From Mycosarcoma maydis (lineage: Eukaryota; Basidiomycota; Ustilaginomycetes; Ustilaginales), in NCBI RefSeq assembly GCF_000328475.2, contig NC_026478.1, positions 1,426,001 to 1,490,000 on the forward strand: DNA of 64,000 nucleotides, written 5' to 3'. The notes below the pieces were generated by a model, which was not told the DNA's origin, searched no databases, and saw only the letters and a list, made by a program, of their open reading frames with translations. The translations under genes and the position numbers were made by a program. Below are positions 1 through 9,800 of the stretch, in pieces; positions within the stretch are counted from its first letter, which is position 1, and each line of letters starts with the position of its first letter.

Positions 1-7
1 ACGATTC

Positions 8-498
8 AGTTGAGAATAAATTAGGGGTGAAAGCCCGTGATGATTCTTGGCAGGTCTGTTGAAGGGGAGAAAATGGAGAAAAGATCGCTTGATTTTCTGG
101 ACCTGAAACAACGTACAGAATGAGCATATTTATGTCTTTGTGAACTGCCGTACTTGCAAGTCGACTCAGGATAGCGAGACCTACAGCGAAGAGCATTCTC
201 CCTTTGCAACACTCTGCAAAGCCTTCGGAAGGTTGATCCTTGAGCGTATGCTATACGGTAAGAGTCCTTCGATACGGGACGTCCATCCTTCATTTATCGC
301 CCCGTCGTTGTTCTGTGTGAGGCGTGGCTTGTGTGCCTTCCTGTGATAGGCTCTTGCAGAGTAGGCGAGGGCATCTCTGCTTTCGTTTGATCGCGCAGAA
401 ACTCCTGGTGATCGCACGTAATTTCCGTTTGTTTCCACAGAGACTATGCCGAAAGGGTCTTGGTCAACCATTCACGATTGTTTTTTTTTATCTTCACT
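8..498 (-). mobile_element. Solo LTR of a copia-type element, diverged
   Basis: The reverse complement of this stretch aligns end to end with the LTRs of the copia element at 25845-30604. The 3' end of the LTR lies at the left edge (TTCTCAACT on the minus strand, versus TTCTCAAGT in the intact copies) and the 5' start lies near 498. Shared blocks include the segments around the ATAAATATGCTCA and CTCGCCTACTCTGCAAGAG words. It has about 110 bp of extra sequence near 150-270 and lacks the 24-bp direct repeats of the young LTRs, so it belongs to an older or different subfamily. No internal region follows, so it is a solo LTR. I see no 5-bp target duplication (GATTC on the left, TCAAG on the right). 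An ATTCACGATT motif sits at 470-479 where the intact LTR has only ATT. Confidence 0.8.
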
Positions 499-2130
499 TC
501 AAGTGATTACGAGTCTGAACCGCGCAAAAAGACGCTGGTTCGACTCCCTCATTCGCATTCCTGATTTTTAGCATTTTCTAGAGCTTGCACACGGGCCATC
601 ATTGTTCCTCAATGCGACGATAAAGTTGTTGATGTGCGGCTGCGTTGCCGGTATATCGGACATGGTTTGAGGGGGACAGTTGAAGAATACAATCCAAATC
701 CGATTGGTTGTCTAGACACCCTTTTGGTACAGTGGTTAAGCTTCAAGTCACGAGTAATTCACGATTCACGCAATTCACGATTCACGATTGGGATGTTGGA
801 CGCGCATGGCCGGTCTAACAGCTCTTTAGTGTTATCACATACACAATAGCGTGATCGTGCAGCGCGGGCGGATTACGGAACGTAAAACGTGAAAGCTGGA
901 CTTCGAAATCGGGGTGAGGTTGAATTGCGATGCCGAGATGACAGAAATGTAATCTCCGGGGAGGACTTATCCCCGGCGTCCATGGGAAATTTGAGTTCTG
1001 ACTGGATGCAGCGGCAGTCTTCACGTGTACAGCCTCGTTTGCCTGAATATTTAAAGACCAACTGCGTTCAAGTGGTGGCAAGATCGAATCGCAAAAGAGC
1101 TCGAGCAGTATCATGGATTCGCAAGGTATCATTGAAACTGCGTACGTATCACGACCATCCGAGTAGCAAAAGCATGAGAGGGATGTTCTCCAGCTATGGA
1201 TACGCCGAAACGGCGGATGTGCCGAACCTGCGTAAGAATGATGTCTTGTGATACGGTGTACTGAGTGAGCTTAACTTGTTTTCCAAGGCAGCCTAGACCG
1301 GCTGTCAGAATCGTGAATGCATGGTCATGGCCAACATCGTGATCTACTTGAGATTCCAAGCCACTCTGTGAGTAATGCGCTTGGGTTACCAGAGACGCCG
1401 CCTACTCGTATTTCCTAGTTTCGACTTTCTTCGCACGCCCATGGATTTTGAACCTTTCGCGTTACTTGGTTGTGTTTCTGACTGGCTATCCCGCTGTCTC
1501 TTGCGCTCGCTTACCGTGCAACTTCGACAATCGGCTCGCGTTGACACCGAAACCTTTTTTCACTTTCGGCTGGGCCGCAGGCGAACTCACTTACCTTGGA
1601 AATGCTCTTTTTGAACCGATTTGAGAGTTGACTTTCGCGATTGACAGCTTGACAGGGCGTTCGTGCCAAACAAAAGATTGAGAGAGATTTTAACCGTGAA
1701 TCACAAGTGTGCTTGTTTGTAGCTGAACTGGCTTCAGATTCGTGGCTCAGTCATCGGAATCGATCCGCAAGCTCGCATGTTACCTCTGAATCCTCCTCAT
1801 CCTGATCCGCCATCCTTTTGTTCTTGGTCTCTTCGTCCCCTCACTCGCCATCACATACCCTTGCTATAGCAGAGTCTTCCATGGCTCCTCGCTGAGAGTT
1901 GTTGGACACAAGCGTGCCTCACGATCACCACGCCTGCGACGCCATTCCACTCTAACCAACACATCAACGATCTGCTTTCGATCATCACGCAGCCCTTCTT
2001 TGTTTCCGTCGCTCTTCCGACCATTTTCGCTTCGTATTCATCTTCTTCGTTCGAGTCAGCGTCAAACAAGACAGTTCGTCCAGCCGCTCGTTTGTCCGTC
2101 CGCCTCACCTGCACCTCATCGTAACTCAAT
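499..2130. other. Gene-free DNA upstream of the transcription factor gene
   Basis: No convincing gene. 499-519 matches the LTR-end/primer-site junction of the copia element at 26253-26273 (20 of 21 bases). A heptamer tract lies at 757-790. From about 1780 to 2130 the plus strand becomes pyrimidine-rich (CTTCGTTC, CGTCCGCCT), as expected for a fungal promoter and 5' UTR leading into the ATG at 2131. Several short ORFs exist on both strands, but none has a recognisable domain or plausible splice structure. Confidence 0.6.
757..790. repeat. Heptamer tract (ATTCACG)n
   Basis: Two runs of ATTCACG ATTCACG separated by two extra bases and ending in ATTG. One of the longer members of the dispersed intergenic family. 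Confidence 0.8.
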
Positions 2131-5100
2131 ATGAGCGCCTACAACCTCAATATGGCCAACAACGCCAACATGTTGCCGGTACCTCAGCAGCAACAGCAGC
2201 AACCCGAAGCAGCGCGACCGCCTCCCAAGCGTCGAAATCGCAAGGCCGTGTCTTGCGTCTCTTGTAGAGAGAAAAAGATCAAATGTGACCGTGTCGTGCC
2301 GTGCAATCAATGCATCAAGCGTGGCGAGCAGGATCAGTGTCGCATCGAACAGAGACCCCAAATCATCCACGATCATGCTCATTCGCACAACACCGTTCCT
2401 GCTCAGCCTTGGCCTAACTACATCGACCCCCTCTCTTCCGGCTCCGCAGCATACAGCCAGTTCAGTGCCGCTACATCTACTGCCAAAGACCAGGTCAATG
2501 CTGCGCACCCCTCTGGCAACCCCGCACCTACAGAAGCTGAAGCCGTAAAATTACGTTTTGCGCAGGTTGAAGCATTGCTCGTAGGTCAGACGCCCCTCTC
2601 CAGCGCTAACGCTTTCGATCCTCAATCCCCCGCCGCCTCCTCCAACTGGAATGTGTATAGGTCTACGAGTGGCCCCGGCTCCGGCTCAGCAGAGTTCGAC
2701 CTCTCGCGCATCAAGTCCAACAGCCCTGCCAACTCTTTTCCCAGCTCAGCTCATCATTCCAGCACATCGCCGCATGGTCCACCCGACGACACTGATGAGA
2801 GTGACGCAGACGACGACACTGCTCCGTCCAGCCCTCGTGCCGAAAGCCGAAGGGTCTCACCCTCCAACCGCCTCAGGACAGACCAGATGCCTGTTTCGAG
2901 AAAAGAGATGGATAGTGATACCGAAGACGCTGCCGTCGTCCTCGAACGTCTTGCCATGGATGATGCTTCCCAATTGAGATGGGGTAGTGCCGGAAATGGC
3001 TGCCCGCTCCAGAAGACCGGAGCCCAAAACCCAAATGCCGAGCAGTACAAGGGTATGGTCATCGAAAGCCTCGCCACCGGAGACAAATTCGAAAGGTGCT
3101 TGCAGAAGGACAAGGAAGTCGGCCTCATGTCTGTCCCCGACCACAATGCTACAAATGCCTCGTCATATCCTTCGCAGACCTTGATTCAATCTGCCACCAG
3201 TGTTGTTTCGCTCCCAGCATCTGGTCAACGCGAGCCTACTGGTATGCTTCTTCCGTCGCTCTCGAGCGCTCAAGACCCCGATACAAGGCTCGATGGCCAG
3301 CCGTCGTGTGCTTGTCGCGCTCCCAGCGACTCAGCCCATGGACACGATCATACACAAGATTATGAATGTCTCAAGAAGAACGAGCCAGCTTCGAAGGACC
3401 CATCTCCCATCACAGTGCCATGTAAGCTTGCTTGCGAGAACAGGGGCCTGCTGCGTCTCAAGAGTGGTCCCGAGACCCTCCTCGGCTGGGGTATGGGATG
3501 GGCGTGGTCAGCTGCCGAGATTCTGCTCCAGCAAGATCAGCAAAAGGCCAAGCTGGAGGGTGTGCCGTTCGTATCCACTTCTCGAACCGAACGCGAGGCT
3601 GTGTTGCGCGCCGTCTGCGAGAGTCTTCCCTCTAAACAAATCGCTTACCAGCTCATCGAAGTCTACGAGTCCCGGGCGCGCTACCTCTGCGGTCATGTCA
3701 TACACGTGCCCTGCCTAAAGCGAGAAATGGAGGCTTTCTACGCTCTCGACTCGACCGAGAAGCGCGCTCGTGTCATCAATCATGTCGATCCGGGCTGGCT
3801 AGGCATGTTCGTCATGGTGCTTGCTCTCGGTATACGCTTCTATCCATGTACGCCCAAGGCTGGATGGCAGCCCGCCAACCACCTGTTTGATGGCAAAACC
3901 ATCCACGCATGGCACTCGGCAGCAAAGTCGTGCCTTGTCCTTGCCAACTATCTCAACTCTTCAAGCATGAGCGTCATCCAGGCCATCCTTCTCATCTATC
4001 TCTTCGGCTCGGTCTCTGGTGCCAGCTGTGGTGGTGAGGCAGACTCCGGCACCACTAACATTGCTCTCATTCGTATCGCCATCACTAACGCGCAGGAGAT
4101 GGGTCTGCACCGCCTTGGCGATCTTGACAAGCAGCCTCGGCCGAACGAGCCCTCTTCTAAAGTCATTCGCAGGGAGATCGCCAAACGTATCTGGTGGGCA
4201 CTCGTTTTCCGCGATTGGAGCGCCGCCGGCACCGGTTGCTCCAAAGACTACATCATCCGATCTGAGCACTTCAATACTCCGCTCCCCGGCAACTACAACG
4301 ACGACGATCTCATGCTCACACCGCTTCCTGCGCCACGACCCAGGGAAGAGTTTACCGAGATGTCCTACGTCCTCTCAAATCTTGAGTTCGGCATGGTGGT
4401 CAAGGAGGACGTTGATATTCGCCACCGTCGGGAGCTCCATACCGCCACCAATGGCGGCGATCGTCGCATAACTTGCTCCGAGGCGCAGAAGCTCGACTTT
4501 TTGTACCGTAGTGTTCTCGAAAACGCCCCGAGCTTCTTCAAGGTCGGATCCGAGATTGGCCGCGTCACGTGCATCGAAGTCCAGCGTTGGCTGCTCCAGC
4601 AGGCCATATTCAGCAAACTTCTGCGCATCCACCGCCCCAATCTATCGAGTCGCAAAGAGTCGCGCACCAACTGTGTGCTTTTGGCTCGCTCGATCCTCGA
4701 CATGCAGAAGAAGATCCGTTCCAGATGCACGGTTATTGATCGTCTCTGGGTCAATCTTATGCAGAGCTTCTCCGCAGCCATCGTTCTCGCGCTTCACTTG
4801 CTTCACACCCGGCCTACCGCCGACCACCGTGTCTCGGTGCGATCTGAGATCACAGAAGCTATTCGAGCACTTAAGCAGGTCGACGGGAACGATTGCGCTT
4901 CCAAGAAATGCATCCGCATCATCGAGGCCCTTCTCGAAGAGGAGGAAGAACGATGGCAGGCTGGAAACGCAGCGCTTGCCCGCAAAGATGACAGTTCGCC
5001 ACAAGAGACAGCCAAGCCAAAGCGAAAGCGTCAGATGGACGTAGAAGGTGGCGACGACGAGGCTGCTCCTGTTTCGGGAGTCGGTCGAAGGAAGAATCTG

Positions 5101-6642
5101 CTCAGTCTTGCTCACAGAGTTGCGCAGGCGACAAGCGAGGACGGCTTTGCCCAACAGCGCCAGGCTAGTACCGCACCGATCCCGACCGATGACCCTTCGA
5201 AGCGACAGGCCACATTGGCCGCAGTCCGACCCATGTCCGGCGCTCAGAACAATGCTTTGCTCGAGGTGAATGGCGTCACAGCGCTAAAGGATGATGCATC
5301 GTTATTCTTGATGAACAACACCACTTTGCCCTCCTTCGGGCCCAGTCCGCTGCCAAGCGCAAGTGGTAATGCTGATGACGTACCGTTCCCTCAAATGTTG
5401 CAGGCCATGCCTCTCGCGAGCAACCTGTTCAAACCTGACGGTGTAGATCCCTCACAGCGCATGGTGCCACCTAACGGTGTTGATCTGATGCTCAACAACC
5501 CCGTCACACCACCCGATGGCCAACCCTTCGATCTGGCTGCTTTCTTGGAACAGGTGACCAACTCCCCTGGAAGTTCGACCGACATCAGCTTGTCTTCTGG
5601 CAACGAGCGCTCTGCTTCTACATCATCGGATGTATCGGGTCTGGACGACAAGGCATCCGCTTCGGCATTCGGCGGCAGCACCGCAAGTCTGGGCGATGCT
5701 ACCGACAATACGAGTGTGTCAAGCTTTGGCGAGCCGCTTTTGACCAAAGAAGCCATTCACCGTCAACAGCAACACCTACAAGCCAGCGCGGCCGGCAACG
5801 CCCCTGCGATCAGCGCGCCCGTTATTCAGAATGGCACATCGGCTGTTTTCACGACGCAAAACAGTTCGCCGGCAAGCGCACATCCAGAAGTGACCNNNNN
5901 NNNNNNNNNNNNNNNNNNNNNNNNNNNNNNNNNNNNNNNNNNNNNNNNNNNNNNNNNNNNNNNNNNNNNNNNNNNNNNNNNNNNNNNNNNNNNNNGAATC
6001 TTCTGGAACTGGATCATCACGCAAGGCGCCAACGGCATCACAGCTCCTACGACGGCGTCGGCCTACCCAACCCAAGCGGCGCCCGTGCTGGTACAAACGT
6101 CGTCTTCCGGCAGTGCCAATGGCAACGATGCGCTCGCCATCAACACTATGGCTTCGCCGCCGTATCAGCAACAGATGCCTCAGAATGCGCTGTATGCAAC
6201 GCAGTCAACGTTCCCGCCTACGCCACAGTCAGCTCACAGCGGCCTCACGCCGTTCCTCAGTCCTGATGATTTTTTCAACAACACTGCTGAACCGAAGACC
6301 CACGGCTACCCAACTCCAAGCTCGCTCGCATCATCGTCGACATCACCGGCCAGGGTCGGCAGCAACGTGATGGCGACCAGCAATAGCACACCAGCATACC
6401 AGCCGCTAGTCTCGTCGGCGTCGGGTGCAGTGCCAGTGTACGCCGCTACGCCGGAAGCTCAGAAAGGCGTCGGAGCAGCGACAGGCGGTGTCTCGGTAGG
6501 CACGCCGAGCGCCGGATTTGGATTGGACGCCTTCCTCGGCGCTCCGCTCTACGATTTCGCCGACTTTGCCAACGCTTGGACGGCTTCAAACCCCGCCTCG
6601 GCTCCAATGGGCTCGAGTATGGGACCCGTCTCTGATCCATAA
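2131..6642 (+). CDS. Zn2Cys6 fungal transcription factor
   Basis: A single ORF of about 1503 codons that spans an assembly gap. The N-terminus has a polyglutamine run (residues 19-24), a basic patch, and a binuclear zinc cluster with cysteines at 42, 45, 52, 58, 61 and 70 (CX2CX6CX5CX2CX8C), the DNA-binding domain unique to fungi. A middle region around residues 450-900 with helical motifs such as GKTIHAWHSAAKSC has the character of the Fungal_trans regulatory domain. The last 500 residues are Ser/Thr/Gln/Pro-rich, as in activation regions. It should act in the nucleus as a gene regulator; the pathway cannot be inferred. The ATG at 2131 follows a pyrimidine-rich leader and is the first in frame. 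Residues around 1256-1289 are unknown because of the N run, so length and frame across the gap are assumptions. Confidence 0.88.
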   Translation: MSAYNLNMANNANMLPVPQQQQQQPEAARPPPKRRNRKAVSCVSCREKKIKCDRVVPCNQCIKRGEQDQCRIEQRPQIIHDHAHSHNTVPAQPWPNYIDPLSSGSAAYSQFSAATSTAKDQVNAAHPSGNPAPTEAEAVKLRFAQVEALLVGQTPLSSANAFDPQSPAASSNWNVYRSTSGPGSGSAEFDLSRIKSNSPANSFPSSAHHSSTSPHGPPDDTDESDADDDTAPSSPRAESRRVSPSNRLRTDQMPVSRKEMDSDTEDAAVVLERLAMDDASQLRWGSAGNGCPLQKTGAQNPNAEQYKGMVIESLATGDKFERCLQKDKEVGLMSVPDHNATNASSYPSQTLIQSATSVVSLPASGQREPTGMLLPSLSSAQDPDTRLDGQPSCACRAPSDSAHGHDHTQDYECLKKNEPASKDPSPITVPCKLACENRGLLRLKSGPETLLGWGMGWAWSAAEILLQQDQQKAKLEGVPFVSTSRTEREAVLRAVCESLPSKQIAYQLIEVYESRARYLCGHVIHVPCLKREMEAFYALDSTEKRARVINHVDPGWLGMFVMVLALGIRFYPCTPKAGWQPANHLFDGKTIHAWHSAAKSCLVLANYLNSSSMSVIQAILLIYLFGSVSGASCGGEADSGTTNIALIRIAITNAQEMGLHRLGDLDKQPRPNEPSSKVIRREIAKRIWWALVFRDWSAAGTGCSKDYIIRSEHFNTPLPGNYNDDDLMLTPLPAPRPREEFTEMSYVLSNLEFGMVVKEDVDIRHRRELHTATNGGDRRITCSEAQKLDFLYRSVLENAPSFFKVGSEIGRVTCIEVQRWLLQQAIFSKLLRIHRPNLSSRKESRTNCVLLARSILDMQKKIRSRCTVIDRLWVNLMQSFSAAIVLALHLLHTRPTADHRVSVRSEITEAIRALKQVDGNDCASKKCIRIIEALLEEEEERWQAGNAALARKDDSSPQETAKPKRKRQMDVEGGDDEAAPVSGVGRRKNLLSLAHRVAQATSEDGFAQQRQASTAPIPTDDPSKRQATLAAVRPMSGAQNNALLEVNGVTALKDDASLFLMNNTTLPSFGPSPLPSASGNADDVPFPQMLQAMPLASNLFKPDGVDPSQRMVPPNGVDLMLNNPVTPPDGQPFDLAAFLEQVTNSPGSSTDISLSSGNERSASTSSDVSGLDDKASASAFGGSTASLGDATDNTSVSSFGEPLLTKEAIHRQQQHLQASAAGNAPAISAPVIQNGTSAVFTTQNSSPASAHPEVTXXXXXXXXXXXXXXXXXXXXXXXXXXXXXXXXXXIFWNWIITQGANGITAPTTASAYPTQAAPVLVQTSSSGSANGNDALAINTMASPPYQQQMPQNALYATQSTFPPTPQSAHSGLTPFLSPDDFFNNTAEPKTHGYPTPSSLASSSTSPARVGSNVMATSNSTPAYQPLVSSASGAVPVYAATPEAQKGVGAATGGVSVGTPSAGFGLDAFLGAPLYDFADFANAWTASNPASAPMGSSMGPVSDP
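5896..5995. other. Assembly gap (100 N)
   Basis: Exactly 100 N, a conventional placeholder, so the true gap size is unknown. It interrupts the low-complexity tail of the transcription factor gene. The ten residues read just after it are hydrophobic (IFWNWIITQ), unlike the Ser/Ala/Gln-rich surroundings; the +1 frame there reads Ser/Gly-rich instead, so the frame at the gap edge is doubtful. Confidence 0.98.
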
Positions 6643-6817
6643 TCTCGTTCTGGCGTCGTTCGATGCCTGTACTTTTACGTCTATCTGGGCTCAATGTGTA
6701 CTTTTTCTCTCGCCGTTTCGTGTGTTGTGCACAGTCCTGCAAGCGAGGCAGGCCACAAGTGGGTGAGAAAGATCAAGGCAGAACGGGGCGGTGTAAGGTA
6801 CAGAAGAGAAATGGCGA

Positions 6818-9800
6818 TTACCAGTGAGGGAGCCAACCGTGTCTGGGCGGGGAGCGGTAGATTTTGAGGATGCCCGATTTGAGGTCGTCTAGCCTGAGGC
6901 TGATTTCTTCAGGGTGGTGTTTTTTCGAGTGCGAAGGGTTTTGGAGGATGCAGCGGAGTTTATTCTTTTTGGGTTCCATGTCCACGAGGATTGCGGGGAT
7001 GGGCAACGAAGAGCCCAACGTGGTGTGGTAGGGAGCGAGCCCCTTTTTGCCGCGGAAGTCGGCGTTTGAGCATAGCACGATGTCGCCTGCGCGTGGTTCG
7101 TCCGCTCCTGTCTCCACCACTGTTGGTCCGACCTGCGTGAGGATCAGCGCACCGAGCGACGTGCCGACGGGCGGCAGCGACGCAACCGACGAGATGATGT
7201 GATGCACAAACCCTTGTGGTGAACCGTCCCCCAGAGGCGCGCTCGATTGCTTGGCCGCCTCAGTCGCGAGCCTGCCAATCTCAGCGCCGATCGAACTAGA
7301 CCACTGCTTCAGCTCCGCACTCGACGGTTTCGGCGGTGCGAAGTTATGGCGCTGCGAGAGCGTCGTGTGCGTCTCTTCCAGATCATCGTCTTGGAACGAA
7401 AGAGAGATGACCGTGGTCGAGTAATCTTCGAATAGCATGTGCACGTCAGCGCGGTGCACTACCACGCCACTGTCGGTGCTCGACGATGTGTCGGCGTACA
7501 GGATCGCATCAGGTCGTCCTGCCACGGTAGGTGGCAGACGTAGAGGATTCAGGCCGTGTCTCCACCATCGACTGCTCGGCATGAGGTCCAGATCGCGTGA
7601 AGACTGTCGAGCGCCGACATTGACGCTCGATGGCGCGCCGAAGGAGGCAGGAGTGGGTGGCAGACTTGCTTCGGTCCTCCCCGGCACGGACGGTGCCAGC
7701 GTCGTGGCAGCAGAGGGCACTGCAGGTGCATCAGACTGACCAATCGCTTCGGTCGACGTGTACGAAGCTGACGAGCCCTGTCGACGCGGAGGAACGCCCG
7801 CACTTCCAGGCAGTGGCGGTGCTCTCGACGAGGGACGAGGAGGTGGGCTCACCGGAAGCGGAGGCGGACTAATAGGCATAGGCGGAGGGCTCGTCGCCGA
7901 ATTTCGATCTTGCGCTAATTCCTGCTCTACGACCGCCGCCGACGACGCGCGTGAATGTGCACTGATACCCTGAGGCACAGGTGGCTTCATCGAGGTGCGT
8001 CTGCCCAGGCTACTACTGGCTGGGCTAGCAGAACGGATCGCCTCATCCAGATTTGGCATAGGAACCGTGCTAGATGGGCGACCAGGCGGAAGCATGGGCG
8101 GAAGCGTTGAATCAGCTCCTACCGTCGGGACGGATCGAGTGGGAGGTGGTGGCGACAGGGGCTTCGGTGGCGGGCTCGTGGGTACAGGCGGCGGGCTGGC
8201 AAGACGCGCGGGAGCATTGGTGGCAGCATCAGGAGATCTCGCTCTCTCCAAGGCCGCGACTTCAGCGTGCTGGGCATCCATACTTGGAACCGCTGTCAGT
8301 CCAGGAATAGCCATGCCGCCTCGTGGTGGTCCGCGTGGAGACAAAGCGACACTTTGATCAGGCTGCTCCACTACGTCGTTGACGTCTCTGCTCTGCTCCT
8401 CGATCTCTTCTGCGGCATGGATGGGCGCCTTTCTGGCGGGCATGGGTGCGCCCATGATCGGAGGTGGAGTCATACCTGGAAATGCGCCGATTCTTTGACC
8501 GCCCAGTGCAGCCATGCGGCGAGCAAGGTTGGCCCGTCGCTGCGCTTCTTGCTCCTCCTGTGTCAATTCTTGCTCCTCGAACTGATCGTAGGCAGCCGCT
8601 CCAGAGGCTTGATCTCTTGCGTTGGCGGCAGATGTGGTATCAGCAGCAGCGAGAAGCTCCTCGTCCTCCGGATCTTCCGTTGGAATCGCCACACGAGGTT
8701 TTGGAGCTGCAAGCACAGGGCCCGCAACGTCCTCAACTTCGTCAGCTGGTGGCTCAGGCTCATCGACCTCATTAGCAGCGTCCTCCATAGGCGTGGACAG
8801 TGTGGACGTTGGTACTGGAGGAATGACGCTTTCGTGTGGAGACATGGAGGTGGAAGCGGCGGACGCCGAAGGGCTTTGTGCACGAGCAGCAACAGCATCG
8901 TCATGGTCAGCGGTCACCGGTGGTGGTGGCACATTTGTCTTAGGTATGGGTGGGCGAGCGCTTGGTGGGCGACTCGGCGGCTTTAAAGAAGCAGCATTAT
9001 CGGAAGGCACGTCTTCAATGGCAGGAGGCTGTTCAAGCTCTGCTTCTGCGGCAGGAGCCTCAGCTTCGACACCAGACGCAGCTGCTGAGAGTTCAGGCAC
9101 GTTTTGAGCAGCTGGTTCGACCTGATCCTCGTAAAAGCCCTCGCCTCGGAGGTACTCTTCGAGCTGCCTCTGGTTCTCTGCAATCTCTGGATCGCTTTCA
9201 TCGAGCTGTGGCTCAACTTCGTTCTGAAGTTTGGCGACGTCATTGGAATCTTGGTCATGGTGGAGCTCGGCAGATTGACCAGGTGTGGCATCGGCCTTTT
9301 CGTCAGTGAGACTGGTCGCTTCCTCTGCTGTAGCGACGATGGGAGCCGAACCTGCGCCATCCGCGGCAGCTTCCAGGAGATCCTTCTCCGACTCAAGTTC
9401 AGTAGGAGGAGCGGCGGCCTCGCTCTCTTGAGCGACAGCTGCTATTCCTGCGGCTGCGGCAGTCTGTGCCGCTGCCTTCCTTTTGCGTGGAGCAGCCGCT
9501 CTTCTGGGCACTGCGAGAACCTTGGGAGCCTCAACGGTTTCAGCGCTGGTCGGCGAGAGAACATCAGAGCATGAGGATTCCGCAGCGGCATTGATGGTGT
9601 CTGTGAGAGCAGCTGCGTCCGCGGGCTCTTCGTCGTTCGCTGCGCGCGGCGTTTCGGAAGAAACCGTGATGCCAGGCTCAGAGGTGGTACCCTCTGCAGA
9701 TTCCACGCTGGAAGCAGTCTTGGTACGGCTAGGAGGAGCTGGTGCTCCGAACGGCACAGAACCACCACCCATACGGCGAGCACCGAGAGCTGCCATTCGT

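Noticed and set aside
499..560. Possible tRNA 3' half beside the solo LTR (GGTTCGACTCC resembles a T-loop)
   Set aside because: The T-stem does not pair, and no acceptor or D-arm can be built; the first 21 bases are better explained by the retroelement junction.
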